This document shows positions 25,487-33,711 of a DNA stretch of 64,000 bases, one piece after another; position 1 is the first letter of the stretch, and every line of letters begins with the position of its first letter. Both the position numbers and the translations under genes were made by a program. Below the pieces are notes generated by a model. It searched no databases. It was not told the DNA's origin and saw only the letters and a program-made list of their open reading frames with translations. Source of the DNA: Pseudomonadota bacterium (GTDB taxonomy: Bacteria; Pseudomonadota; Gammaproteobacteria; Burkholderiales; Burkholderiaceae_C); the NCBI GenBank assembly GCA_021808445.1, contig JAKBBP010000001.1:157636-221635 (forward strand), given 5' to 3'.

Positions 25487-26428
25487 GGCCCGGGCGGCCT
25501 CGGCCAGCTTGACCAGCGCGTACACGCTCTGATTGGCGGGCGTGGGGATGCCCAGCTCGGCACCGCGCCGCACGATCAGGCCGTTGAGGTCCTCGATTTC
25601 CGTGGGCTTGCCCCGCGCCAGGTCCTGCGCGGTGGACGAGAGCTGGCCGGGCATGCTGCTCGCGATCTGCTCGACCGAGGCACGAGCCGCCTGCGCATCG
25701 AGCGCGTGGCCGCTGGCCCGAGCGACCTCCAGCACTTCGTCCACCAGGGTGTGCTGCAGGGCGCGGATCGGCGCCAGGGCGGCCATCGGCCCGTAGGCCT
25801 GCTGGGTCAGTGCGGAAATGGCGTTGTAGGCGCAGTTGACCAGCAGCTTGGCCCACAGCTCGTCCATCACCGCGTCGGAAATCCGCACCGGTACGCCGGC
25901 GCTGCCGAACACGCCGACGATGTCCTGCAGGCGCTGGCGCAGCGCGGGGTCGGCGGCCTCGCGGGGCGCGGCCGGGCCGATCACCAGTTCCCCACGGCCG
26001 TAGTGCCGCACCACGCCCGGTGCCGGCATCGCCGTGGCCACGTAGACCGCGGTGGGCACGACCGGCTGGTGCAGGTGCCGGGCGATCGCAGCGGGGTTCT
26101 CCACCCCGTTCTGCAGGCTCATCACCAGGGCTCCGGGCTCGAGCAGCGGGGCCATGCGCCGCGCCAGGTCCTCGGTGTCGCGGGATTTCACGCACAGCAG
26201 CACCAGATCGGCGCCTCGCACCGCCTCGATGGCGGTGGTCGCCGGAACCGCTACGGTGAATTCCGAATCCGACTTCTGGATTTTCAAGCCGAGACTTTCG
26301 ATGGCCTGGGCGTGTTCGGCACGCGCGACCAGCGTGACGGCGTGACCCGCGCGCGCCAGCATGGCGCCGAAATAGCTGCCGACCGACCCGGCACCGACAA
26401 CGGTGATGCGTGGATTGCTGGAAGTCAT
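25478..26428 (-). CDS. Second ketopantoate reductase-family oxidoreductase
   Basis: This 316-residue protein has the Rossmann motif VVGAGSVGSYFGAMLARAGH directly after a short leader, placing the start at MTSSNPRI (26428) and not 68 codons upstream as in the track. LLCVKSRDTEDLARRM, VMSLQNGVENPAAI and NCAYNAISALTQQAYGPM are family features. It differs clearly from the copy at 23416 in its core (VKSRDT and QNGVEN against VKGPAL and MNGVPW), so the two are diverged paralogues. It may act in pantothenate synthesis or on another 2-oxo acid. Confidence 0.87.
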   Translation of the reverse strand: MTSSNPRITVVGAGSVGSYFGAMLARAGHAVTLVARAEHAQAIESLGLKIQKSDSEFTVAVPATTAIEAVRGADLVLLCVKSRDTEDLARRMAPLLEPGALVMSLQNGVENPAAIARHLHQPVVPTAVYVATAMPAPGVVRHYGRGELVIGPAAPREAADPALRQRLQDIVGVFGSAGVPVRISDAVMDELWAKLLVNCAYNAISALTQQAYGPMAALAPIRALQHTLVDEVLEVARASGHALDAQAARASVEQIASSMPGQLSSTAQDLARGKPTEIEDLNGLIVRRGAELGIPTPANQSVYALVKLAEAARASA

Positions 26429-26580
26429 GAGGAGTGTTCGACAAGAGCAGGGGCAGCGACAATCTAGCCGAAACCCCGGGGACTTGCTGATGGCCCGGCT
26501 CGCGACGGACGGGCCGCGCGCGGGAGCCTGGAAATCACGACAAAATGCAACAAGAGAAACCAGGAAAGACGTCCGGCGGC

Positions 26581-26598
26581 TTGTCATGAGCCTTGCAT
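26581..26598 (+). promoter_or_regulatory. Pho-box-like direct repeat upstream of the phosphoesterase
   Basis: TTGTCAT-gagc-CTTGCAT has the 7-4-7 layout of a PhoB box and matches CTGTCAT in 6 and 5 of 7 positions. It lies 99 bp before a secreted phosphoesterase gene, which would fit phosphate control. One such near-match can arise by chance. Confidence 0.35.
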
Positions 26599-26697
26599 GT
26601 TGGCTGCGAACAATCGCCCCCGGCCCTCGCATGGCAGCCGCGCAGGACGCGGCGCCGTCGAGGTTCCTGCCTCGTTTCGCTTCAGGGAGCCTTCCAC

Positions 26698-28488
26698 ATG
26701 CTGCGCAAGACCTTGCTCGCCACCGCCGTGATCGCCGCCGCGATCGGGGCCGGCGCCTCCGCCTCCACGGCCAGCGCCTCGCCCTTCCATTCCGGCGACG
26801 ACCACGACCACGACCACGACCACCACCACTTCGGCCTGCGCGCCGAGGCCTACCCGACGGCCACGCCGATCAAGCACATCGTGGTGCTGTTCAACGAAAA
26901 CGTGTCCTTCGACCACTACTTCGCCACCTACCCGAAGGCGACGAATCCGGCTGGGGAGACGCCCTTCCAGGCGCGTCGCGGAACCCCCGCGGTCAACGGT
27001 CTGGATGCCGCGCTGCTCACCAACAACCCCAACGACGCCAACCCCGCCAACGGCAGCGGAGCCGCCAACCCCTTCCGGCTGGATCCCAGCCAGGCCGCGA
27101 CCGCCGACCAGAACCACGCCTACACGCCCGAGCAGTTCGCCTACGACGGCGGCAAGGCCGACTCGTTTCCCAAGTACACCGGGCGGGGCACCACCGGCGG
27201 GGTCGGCGCCTTCGGCACCAGCGGCCAGGTCATGGGCTACTACGACGGCAACACCGTGACGGCGCTGTGGAACTACGCGCAGCACTTCGCGATGAGCGAC
27301 GATGCCTACACCGACACCTACGGTCCGTCCACGCCGGGCGCGCTGGAAGTGGTGTCGGGCCAGACCGACGGCGTGACCCTGGTGAAGACGACCAAGCTGC
27401 CGTTCACGCTGGCGGCGGGCTCGTATTACATCCGCGACGGCGCGGGCGGCTACGCGCTGATCAGCGACGTCGATCCTGCCTACGACCTGTGCTCCAGCCC
27501 CAGCGACCAGATCCTCATGCAGGGCCGCAACATCGGTGACCTGCTCAACGCCCGCGACATCTCCTGGGGCGGCTTCATGGGGGGCTTCAACCTGAGCACC
27601 GTCAACGCCAACGGCACCACCGGCTGCAAGCGCAGCTCGACCTCGAGCTACACCGGCACCACCTCCGACTACATCCCGCACCACAACTGGTTCCAGTACT
27701 TTCCCTCGACGGCGAACCCGACGCACGCGCGTCCGTCATCCGTGCAGGCCATCGGCCATACGGACGAGCCGGGCACGCGCACGCCCGATCCGGCGAACCA
27801 CGAGTACGGCCTGAACGACTTTTTCGCGGCGGTCAAGGCGGGCAATTTCCCGGCCGTCAGCTTCCTCAAGGCCCCGGCCTTCGAGGACGCCCACGCCGGC
27901 TACTCCGATCCGCTGGACGAGCAGGCTTTCGTGACCAAGGTGGTGAACTTCCTCGAGCAGCAGCCCCAATGGAAGGACACCGCGGTGATCGTCACCTATG
28001 ACGATTCGGACGGCTGGTACGACCATGCCTTCGCGACGCCGACCAACCCGTCCTTCGACTCGCAGGCCGACCAGCTCGACGGTCCCGGCGCGTGCGGCAC
28101 CGGCAAGCCCATGCCGGGGCTCAAGGGCCAGCCGGTCAATGGCCGCTGCGGTCCTGGCACGCGCATTCCCTTCCTGGTCATCTCGCCCTGGGCCAAGACC
28201 AACTACGTGAGCCACCAGCGCATTTCGCTGGCCTCGGTGACCCGCTTCATCGAGGACAACTGGCTGCACGGCGAGCGCCTGGGCGGCGGCTCCTTCGACG
28301 CCACCACCGGAAGCATCATGGACATGTTCCGCTTCGCCGGCGACCACGAGGGTGACGACCATGGCTGGCAGCATGGCCACTGGCACGACCGTGGCGGTCG
28401 TCTGGGGGCTCCGCTGTTCCTGGATCCGACCACCGGTGCCGTGCTGCGCCGTGCCCCGGCCGGCAGCAACTCGCCGAGCTCCAGCTGA
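26698..28488 (+). CDS. Secreted phosphoesterase of the AcpA / phospholipase C family
   Basis: This 596-residue protein has a Sec signal peptide (MLRKTLLATAVIAAAIGAGA, cut near ASAS) and then a His/Asp-rich stretch (DDHDHDHDHHHF, residues about 37-48) likely to bind metal. The phosphoesterase fold begins with IKHIVVLFNENVSFDHYFATYP, whose NxSFDHYF element holds active-site residues, and continues with TYDDSDGWYDHAF and GTRIPFLVISPWAK. Family members are periplasmic or secreted acid phosphatases and phospholipases C. AGGGAG precedes the ATG. It is followed immediately by a dihaem peroxidase gene (TGATG). Phosphatase or lipase activity cannot be decided. Confidence 0.87.
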   Translation: MLRKTLLATAVIAAAIGAGASASTASASPFHSGDDHDHDHDHHHFGLRAEAYPTATPIKHIVVLFNENVSFDHYFATYPKATNPAGETPFQARRGTPAVNGLDAALLTNNPNDANPANGSGAANPFRLDPSQAATADQNHAYTPEQFAYDGGKADSFPKYTGRGTTGGVGAFGTSGQVMGYYDGNTVTALWNYAQHFAMSDDAYTDTYGPSTPGALEVVSGQTDGVTLVKTTKLPFTLAAGSYYIRDGAGGYALISDVDPAYDLCSSPSDQILMQGRNIGDLLNARDISWGGFMGGFNLSTVNANGTTGCKRSSTSSYTGTTSDYIPHHNWFQYFPSTANPTHARPSSVQAIGHTDEPGTRTPDPANHEYGLNDFFAAVKAGNFPAVSFLKAPAFEDAHAGYSDPLDEQAFVTKVVNFLEQQPQWKDTAVIVTYDDSDGWYDHAFATPTNPSFDSQADQLDGPGACGTGKPMPGLKGQPVNGRCGPGTRIPFLVISPWAKTNYVSHQRISLASVTRFIEDNWLHGERLGGGSFDATTGSIMDMFRFAGDHEGDDHGWQHGHWHDRGGRLGAPLFLDPTTGAVLRRAPAGSNSPSSS

Positions 28489-29882
28489 TGTCCCTGCGCG
28501 CCTTGCTGGCGGCGGCGACAGCCGCCTTCCTGACGGGCGCTGCCTGGGCCGCGGAGCCGCCGGGCCTTGCGCCCGCTGGCTCCGCGCCGATGCATGCCCC
28601 GGCTGCGGCGACTTCGCCGAGCCTGTCCGCATCGGTGCTGCCTGACGGCGGCAATCCGCACCCCGTGCATCTGGTGCTGCCGCCGCGCAAGCCGCTGAGC
28701 GCCGTGGCCAGACTCGGGCGTGCCCTGTTCTTCGACCCGAGGCTATCGGGCTCGGGACGCGTGTCCTGCGCCTCCTGCCACAGTCCCCGGCATGCCTACG
28801 GCCCGCCGAACGCGCTGCCGGTACAGATCGGCGGCTCGCGCATGAATCGCTTCGGCGTGCGCGCGGTGCCCTCGCTGGAATACCTGTATCGCCAGCAGAA
28901 CTTCAGCATCGGGCCCGACAACGAGGAAAACGAAACCATCACTCTGCAGCAGCTGGTCCAGCTGGGCAGGCAGTCCCGGCGCGTGCGCAAGACCGCGCAG
29001 GACACGGCGGCCACCGCCGCCAACCTGGTGCCCCAGGGAGGCCTGTTCTGGGACGGACGGGTCAATACCTTGCAGCAGCAGGCCGACGGCCCGCTGTTCA
29101 ACCCGCTGGAGATGGATGCGGGAAGCGTGGCCACGGTGGCCGCCAAGCTGCGCAGCGCGGGCTATGCCCGGCAGTTCGAGCAGTTGTTCGGCCCCGGCAT
29201 GCTGGGCAACTCGCGCTTCCTGGTCAGCGAGGCGCTGTTCGCGCTGGCCAGGTTCCAGATCGAGGACCCCAGCTTCCATCCCTTCAGCAGCAAGTACGAC
29301 GCCTGGCTGCAGGGCAAGGCGCGGTTCACCCCCTCGCAGGCCCGAGGCTACGTGGCCTTCAACGACCCCCGCAAGGGCGATTGCGCCGCGTGCCACCTCG
29401 ACCGCCCCGGCGCCGATGGCCAGCCGCCGCTGTTCACCGACACCCAGTATGAAGCGCTGGGCGTGCCGCGCAACCCGGCGATCCCGGCCAACCGCAATCC
29501 CCGCTACCACGACCTCGGCTTGTGCGGACCGTATCGCACCGACCTGGCGCGGCAGACCCAGTACTGCGGCATGTTCCTCACCCCGACGCTGCGCAACGCG
29601 GCCACGCGCCATGTGTTCTTCCACAACGGCGTCTACCACAGCCTGGCCCAGGTGCTCGACTTCTACGACTTCCGCGACACACGTCCGGCGCGCATCTATC
29701 CCGTGGTGCATGGCAGAGTCGACAAGTACGACGACCTTCCCGCGCGCTACGACCAGAACGTCGATCGCAGCGATCCTCCCTTCGATCGCAGGGCAGGGCA
29801 GGCGCCGGCGATGAGCGCGCGCGACATGCGCGACATCATCGCCTTCCTGAAAACCCTCAACGACGGCTGGCGCCCGCGCTGA
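28488..29882 (+). CDS. Dihaem cytochrome c peroxidase / MauG family protein
   Basis: This 464-residue periplasmic protein has a signal peptide ending near AAWAAE and two c-type haem sites: CASCH at 94-98 and CAACH near residue 300. LGRALFFDPRLSGSGRVSCASC and PTLRNAATRHVFFHNGVYHSL are typical of the peroxidase/MauG family, which reduces peroxide or modifies partner proteins. The ATG overlaps the phosphoesterase stop by one base, so the two are translationally linked, suggesting a joint extracytoplasmic role. The length exceeds classical CcpA (about 330), closer to MauG-like members. Confidence 0.87.
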   Translation: MSLRALLAAATAAFLTGAAWAAEPPGLAPAGSAPMHAPAAATSPSLSASVLPDGGNPHPVHLVLPPRKPLSAVARLGRALFFDPRLSGSGRVSCASCHSPRHAYGPPNALPVQIGGSRMNRFGVRAVPSLEYLYRQQNFSIGPDNEENETITLQQLVQLGRQSRRVRKTAQDTAATAANLVPQGGLFWDGRVNTLQQQADGPLFNPLEMDAGSVATVAAKLRSAGYARQFEQLFGPGMLGNSRFLVSEALFALARFQIEDPSFHPFSSKYDAWLQGKARFTPSQARGYVAFNDPRKGDCAACHLDRPGADGQPPLFTDTQYEALGVPRNPAIPANRNPRYHDLGLCGPYRTDLARQTQYCGMFLTPTLRNAATRHVFFHNGVYHSLAQVLDFYDFRDTRPARIYPVVHGRVDKYDDLPARYDQNVDRSDPPFDRRAGQAPAMSARDMRDIIAFLKTLNDGWRPR

Positions 29883-29893
29883 GCCCGTCGCGG

Positions 29894-29926
29894 GCCCGGA
29901 GCCTGCCCGGAGCCTGCCCGGAGCGA
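29894..29926. repeat. Three tandem 11-bp copies in the gap between convergent genes
   Basis: GCCCGGAGCCT occurs twice and once more with two end changes, between the peroxidase stop and the ilvD stop. It looks like a slippage duplication; no function is evident. Confidence 0.6.
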
Positions 29927-29938
29927 GGGCGCGCCCGC

Positions 29939-31786
29939 TCAGTCCTCCAGCTGCGACAGGTCCCGCACCGCGCCCTTGTCGGCGCTCATGGCCAGCTTCG
30001 CGTAGGCCCTGAGGGCCGCCGAGACACGGCGCTGGCGCGGCTGCGCCGGCTTCCAGCCCCTGGCGTCCTGTTCCGCGCGGCGACGCTGCAACTCGGCCTC
30101 GTCGACCAGCACGTCGATGCCGCGGCGGGGAATGTCGATGCGGATGCGGTCGCCGTCGCGCACCAGCCCGATGGCTCCTCCCGCAGCGGCCTCGGGGGAG
30201 ACATGGCCGATGGACAGCCCCGCGGTCCCTCCCGAGAAGCGTCCGTCGGTGACCAGCGCGCATTGCTTGCCCAGGCCCTTGGACTTCAGGTAGGAGGTGG
30301 GGTAGAGCATTTCCTGCATTCCCGGGCCGCCGCGCGGGCCTTCGTAGCGAATCACCACCACGTCGCCGGGCTGTACCTCGTCGCCCAGGATGCCCTTCAC
30401 CGCGGCATCCTGGCTTTCGTACACGCGTGCCTTGCCCTCGAAGGTGTACAGGGCCTCGTCCACGCCCGCGGTCTTGACCACGCAGCCATCGGCGGCGATG
30501 TTGCCGTACAGCACGGCCAGGCCCCCTTCCTTGTTGTAGGCGTGCTCGATGCTGCGGATGCAGCCCTGCCGGCGGTCCAGGTCCAGGTTTTCCCAGCGAG
30601 TGTCCTGGCTGAAGGCCACCTGCGTGGGAATGCCCGCCGGGCCGGCGCGGTAGAAGGTGCGGATGGCCTCGTCGGCCGTGGCCAGCACGTCATAGCGCGC
30701 CAGCGCCTCGCCCAGGGTGCGCGAATGCACGGTCGGCACGCTGGTGTCGAGCAGCCCGCCGCGGGCGAGTTCCCCGAGGATGCCCATGATGCCCCCCGCG
30801 CGGTGCACATCCTCCACGTGGTAATGGCTGGAGGGAGCCACCTTGCACAGGTTGGGCACGCGGCGCGAGAGCTGGTCGATGTCGGACATGCCGAAGTCCA
30901 GCTCGGCCTCCTGCGCCGCGGCCAGCAGGTGCAGGATGGTGTTGGTGGAGCCACCCATCGCGATGTCCAGGGTCATCGCGTTGGAGAAGGCGGCGTGGCT
31001 GGCGATGTTGCGGGGCAGCACCGAGGCATCGTCCTGTTCGTAGTAGCGCCTGCACAGCTCCACCACCAGGCGTCCGGCGCCCAGGAACAGCTCCTGGCGG
31101 TCGGCGTGCGTGGCCACCACGGTGCCGTTGCCGGGCAGGGCCAGGCCGAGGGCCTCGGTCAGGCAGTTCATCGAGTTGGCGGTGAACATGCCCGAGCAGG
31201 ACCCGCAGGTCGGGCAGGCCGAGCGTTCGACGTCCGCGACCTCGGCGTCCGAGACCTTCGGATCGGCGGCCATCACCATGGCGTCGATGAGGTCGATCTT
31301 CTTCAACTTGGCGGTGCCGGCCAGGCGCGTGGTGCCGGCCTCCATCGGTCCGCCGGAGACGAACACCACCGGGATGTTCAGGCGCATGGCGGCCATCAGC
31401 ATTCCGGGGGTGATCTTGTCGCAGTTGGAGATGCACACCAGCGCGTCGGCGCAATGGGCATTGACCATGTACTCGACGGAGTCGGCGATGATGTCGCGGC
31501 TGGGCAGCGAATACAGCATGCCGTCGTGTCCCATGGCGATGCCGTCGTCCACCGCGATGGTGTTGAATTCCTTGGCCACTCCGCCGGCGGCCTCGATCTC
31601 GCGCGCCACCAGCTGGCCCAGATCCTTCAGGTGCACATGCCCCGGAACGAACTGGGTGAAGGAATTCGCCACGGCGATGATCGGCTTGCTGAAGTCGCCA
31701 TCCTTCATGCCGGTCGCGCGCCACAGCGCGCGCGCTCCCGCCATGTTGCGCCCGGCGGTGGAAGTCTTGGAACGATAGGCTGGCAT
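29939..31786 (-). CDS. ilvD: Dihydroxy-acid dehydratase
   Basis: This 615-residue Fe-S dehydratase makes 2-oxoisovalerate and 2-oxo-3-methylvalerate in valine and isoleucine synthesis. Cluster cysteines appear in [14 protein letters not shown] and [35 protein letters not shown] and [21 protein letters not shown] are hallmark stretches. The 615-residue length fits the long IlvD type of enterobacteria. CCCAGGAGCA precedes the ATG. It is divergent from a LysR-type regulator, an arrangement often seen for ilvD in betaproteobacteria. Confidence 0.96.
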   Translation of the reverse strand: MPAYRSKTSTAGRNMAGARALWRATGMKDGDFSKPIIAVANSFTQFVPGHVHLKDLGQLVAREIEAAGGVAKEFNTIAVDDGIAMGHDGMLYSLPSRDIIADSVEYMVNAHCADALVCISNCDKITPGMLMAAMRLNIPVVFVSGGPMEAGTTRLAGTAKLKKIDLIDAMVMAADPKVSDAEVADVERSACPTCGSCSGMFTANSMNCLTEALGLALPGNGTVVATHADRQELFLGAGRLVVELCRRYYEQDDASVLPRNIASHAAFSNAMTLDIAMGGSTNTILHLLAAAQEAELDFGMSDIDQLSRRVPNLCKVAPSSHYHVEDVHRAGGIMGILGELARGGLLDTSVPTVHSRTLGEALARYDVLATADEAIRTFYRAGPAGIPTQVAFSQDTRWENLDLDRRQGCIRSIEHAYNKEGGLAVLYGNIAADGCVVKTAGVDEALYTFEGKARVYESQDAAVKGILGDEVQPGDVVVIRYEGPRGGPGMQEMLYPTSYLKSKGLGKQCALVTDGRFSGGTAGLSIGHVSPEAAAGGAIGLVRDGDRIRIDIPRRGIDVLVDEAELQRRRAEQDARGWKPAQPRQRRVSAALRAYAKLAMSADKGAVRDLSQLED

Positions 31787-31853
31787 GACTGCTCCTGGGG
31801 AAAAAGGGGGGCTCCGGCGGGAATCTACGCCAGTTCGAGCTGGGAGTGAAATC

Positions 31854-31859
31854 TATAAT
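31854..31859 (+). promoter_or_regulatory. Perfect -10 hexamer upstream of the LysR-type gene
   Basis: TATAAT lies 44 bp before the LysR start in the ilvD divergent region. No good -35 is seen at 17 bp, so activation by a regulator may be needed. Confidence 0.35.
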
Positions 31860-31891
31860 TCAGAGGGTATTGAGTCGTAAAAGCTATCACA

Positions 31892-31913
31892 CATGGACAC
31901 CCCATGGACACCC
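31892..31913 (+). repeat. Exact 11-bp tandem duplication over the LysR start codon
   Basis: CATGGACACCC is present twice without a gap. Each copy carries an ATG; only the second is in frame with the regulator, the first opens a short out-of-frame peptide. Confidence 0.8.
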
Positions 31914-32797
31914 GTCAGCTCCGGCATTTCCTGACCGTGGCCGAGACCCTGCATTTCGGTCGCGCCGCGCAGCGCCTGCGCATGACCCAGCCGCCGCTGA
32001 GCCAGTCCATCCGGGCGCTCGAGCGCGAGCTGGGTGCCGAGCTGTTCGTGCGCACACGGCGCAGCGTGGCGCTCAGCGCCTTCGGGGAACAGTGGCTGCC
32101 CCATGTGCGCGCGCTGCTGCAAGGGCACGAGGCCCTGGGCGCCACCGCCCGGCGCCTGCTGGGCGGGGACCTCGGCCGGCTCGAGATCTCCTTTGTCAGC
32201 ACCGCGGACTACAGCATCCTGCCCGAGCTGGTGCGGCGATTCCGCGAACGCCATCCGCAGGTGGAGCTGTCGCTCACCGAAGCGACCAGCGACGTGCAGA
32301 TCGCCTCCCTGCTGGAGGGGCGCACGCATGTGGGCATCATCCTGCCCGACGGTCAGGAATCCCTGCCGGAGCCGCTGCGCTACCGAAGGCTGGCATCCGA
32401 GCCCCTGGTGGCCGCGGTTCCCGAAAGCTGGGTGGAGCAGCGCCGCATCCTGCCCACGCGCGGGCGGCTTGCGCGATCCGCCGTGGTCGCCTCGCCCCTG
32501 GTGCTGTTCCCGCGCCATGTGGCGCCGCTGTTCTACGACAAGGTGGTGGGCTACTGCTCGGCCGCGGGCGGGCAGGTCGCCATCGTCCAGCACGCGATCC
32601 AGATGCAGACCATCGTCAGCCTGGTCTCGGCCGGCATGGGCATCGCCCTCGTGCCGGCCTCGCTGCGAAGGCTGGCACGGTCGGGCGTGCGCTATCTGGA
32701 CCTGCAGGACTCGCCCAGCCTGGAGATGGGCATGGTCTGGCGCGGCGACCGCATGAGCCCCGTGCTGGACAATTTCCTGCGCATGGCAGGCGCCTGA
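31904..32797 (+). CDS. LysR-family transcriptional regulator divergent from ilvD
   Basis: This 297-residue regulator has an N-terminal winged HTH (MDTRQLRHFLTVAETLHFGRAA, then MTQPPLSQSIRALERELG) and a two-lobed effector domain (ISFVSTADYSILPELVRRFRERHP onward). The sequence type resembles BenM/CatM-like and IlvY-like LysR proteins. By position it is the likely regulator of ilvD; the convergent neighbour is an alpha/beta hydrolase. The effector is not known. An 11-bp duplication covers its start codon. Confidence 0.88.
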   Translation: MDTRQLRHFLTVAETLHFGRAAQRLRMTQPPLSQSIRALERELGAELFVRTRRSVALSAFGEQWLPHVRALLQGHEALGATARRLLGGDLGRLEISFVSTADYSILPELVRRFRERHPQVELSLTEATSDVQIASLLEGRTHVGIILPDGQESLPEPLRYRRLASEPLVAAVPESWVEQRRILPTRGRLARSAVVASPLVLFPRHVAPLFYDKVVGYCSAAGGQVAIVQHAIQMQTIVSLVSAGMGIALVPASLRRLARSGVRYLDLQDSPSLEMGMVWRGDRMSPVLDNFLRMAGA

Positions 32798-32804
32798 GGC
32801 CGGG

Positions 32805-33656
32805 TCAGGCCTGCGGGGCCGATGCGCCGGCCCGAGCCGTGGGTTCGACGAGGAAGGCATCCAGCTCGGCGAGGAAGGCCTGCGGAGCCTGCAATTGCGG
32901 CACGTGGGCGCAGCCCTCGAGCACACGCAGCCTCGCGTCGGGCAGCAGCCCCGCGAGTTCGCGCGCCATGCGCGGCGGCGTCGCCTCATCGTGTTCTCCC
33001 ACCAGCACCAGCGTGGGCAGGTTCAGGCCTGCGGCGCCCTCGCGCAGGTCCAGCGTCGACAGCGCGGCGCAGGCGTCCTGGAAGGTCTGCGCCGCAGTGG
33101 CCAGGAAGCGCTGCTTGCAGCGCTCGATGAGATCGGGGTTGCGCGCCTGGAAATCCGGCGCGAACAGCCGGCGCATGGCCACGTCGGCCACGGCCTGCAG
33201 GCCCGAGGCGCCGGCGGCGCGCGCCATGCCCACGAAGGCGGCCCTGCCGGGCTCATCGAAGGCGGCACCGCAATCGGCCAGCACCAGGCTGCGCACCTGA
33301 TCGGGATGCCGGATCGCCGCGAGCAAGGCGACGAATCCGCCATAGCCATTGCCCAGCAGGGTCGGGCGCTCCTCTCCCAGGGCCAGGCGAAGCCCGGTCG
33401 CGACACGGTCAGCCACGGCATGCAGGCCTCCCGGCGCCGGATCGGAGGCGCCGAAGCCGGGTAGATCGGCCAGCATCACGCGGAAGCGGCGCGCCAGGGC
33501 CGGCACCACGCGCTCGAAGCTGGCGCGATCGGCCAGCAGTGAATGCAGCAGGACCAGCGGCGGGCCGTCTCCGCAAGCGTGCAGGCAAAGGGCGGAGCCT
33601 TCGGTACCGAATCGTTGCGTCTGCAGCGTGCAGCCGCCAAGGCTGATAGAGGACAT
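32805..33656 (-). CDS. Alpha/beta hydrolase-fold protein lacking the catalytic serine
   Basis: This 283-residue alpha/beta hydrolase resembles 3-oxoadipate enol-lactonase-type enzymes: oxyanion-region LVLLHSLLADRASFERV, LADLPGFGASDP, acid residue in LVLVGEHDEATPP and histidine in LEGCAHVPQLQAP. At the nucleophile elbow, however, it reads LLGNGYGGFVAL; the GxSxG serine is glycine 104. The Asp and His are retained. I checked the codons (GGC AAT GGC TAT GGC). It may be non-hydrolytic, use another mechanism, or be decaying. It lies 55 bp downstream of the aldehyde dehydrogenase on the same strand. The start is MSSISLGG; the track ORF adds 15 residues. Confidence 0.8.
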   Translation of the reverse strand: MSSISLGGCTLQTQRFGTEGSALCLHACGDGPPLVLLHSLLADRASFERVVPALARRFRVMLADLPGFGASDPAPGGLHAVADRVATGLRLALGEERPTLLGNGYGGFVALLAAIRHPDQVRSLVLADCGAAFDEPGRAAFVGMARAAGASGLQAVADVAMRRLFAPDFQARNPDLIERCKQRFLATAAQTFQDACAALSTLDLREGAAGLNLPTLVLVGEHDEATPPRMARELAGLLPDARLRVLEGCAHVPQLQAPQAFLAELDAFLVEPTARAGASAPQA

Positions 33657-33711
33657 CGCGTGGGCCTTTCGCAAATTCTCGAACGAGCCCCCCGGGCTCA
33701 TGCGGACCGTC

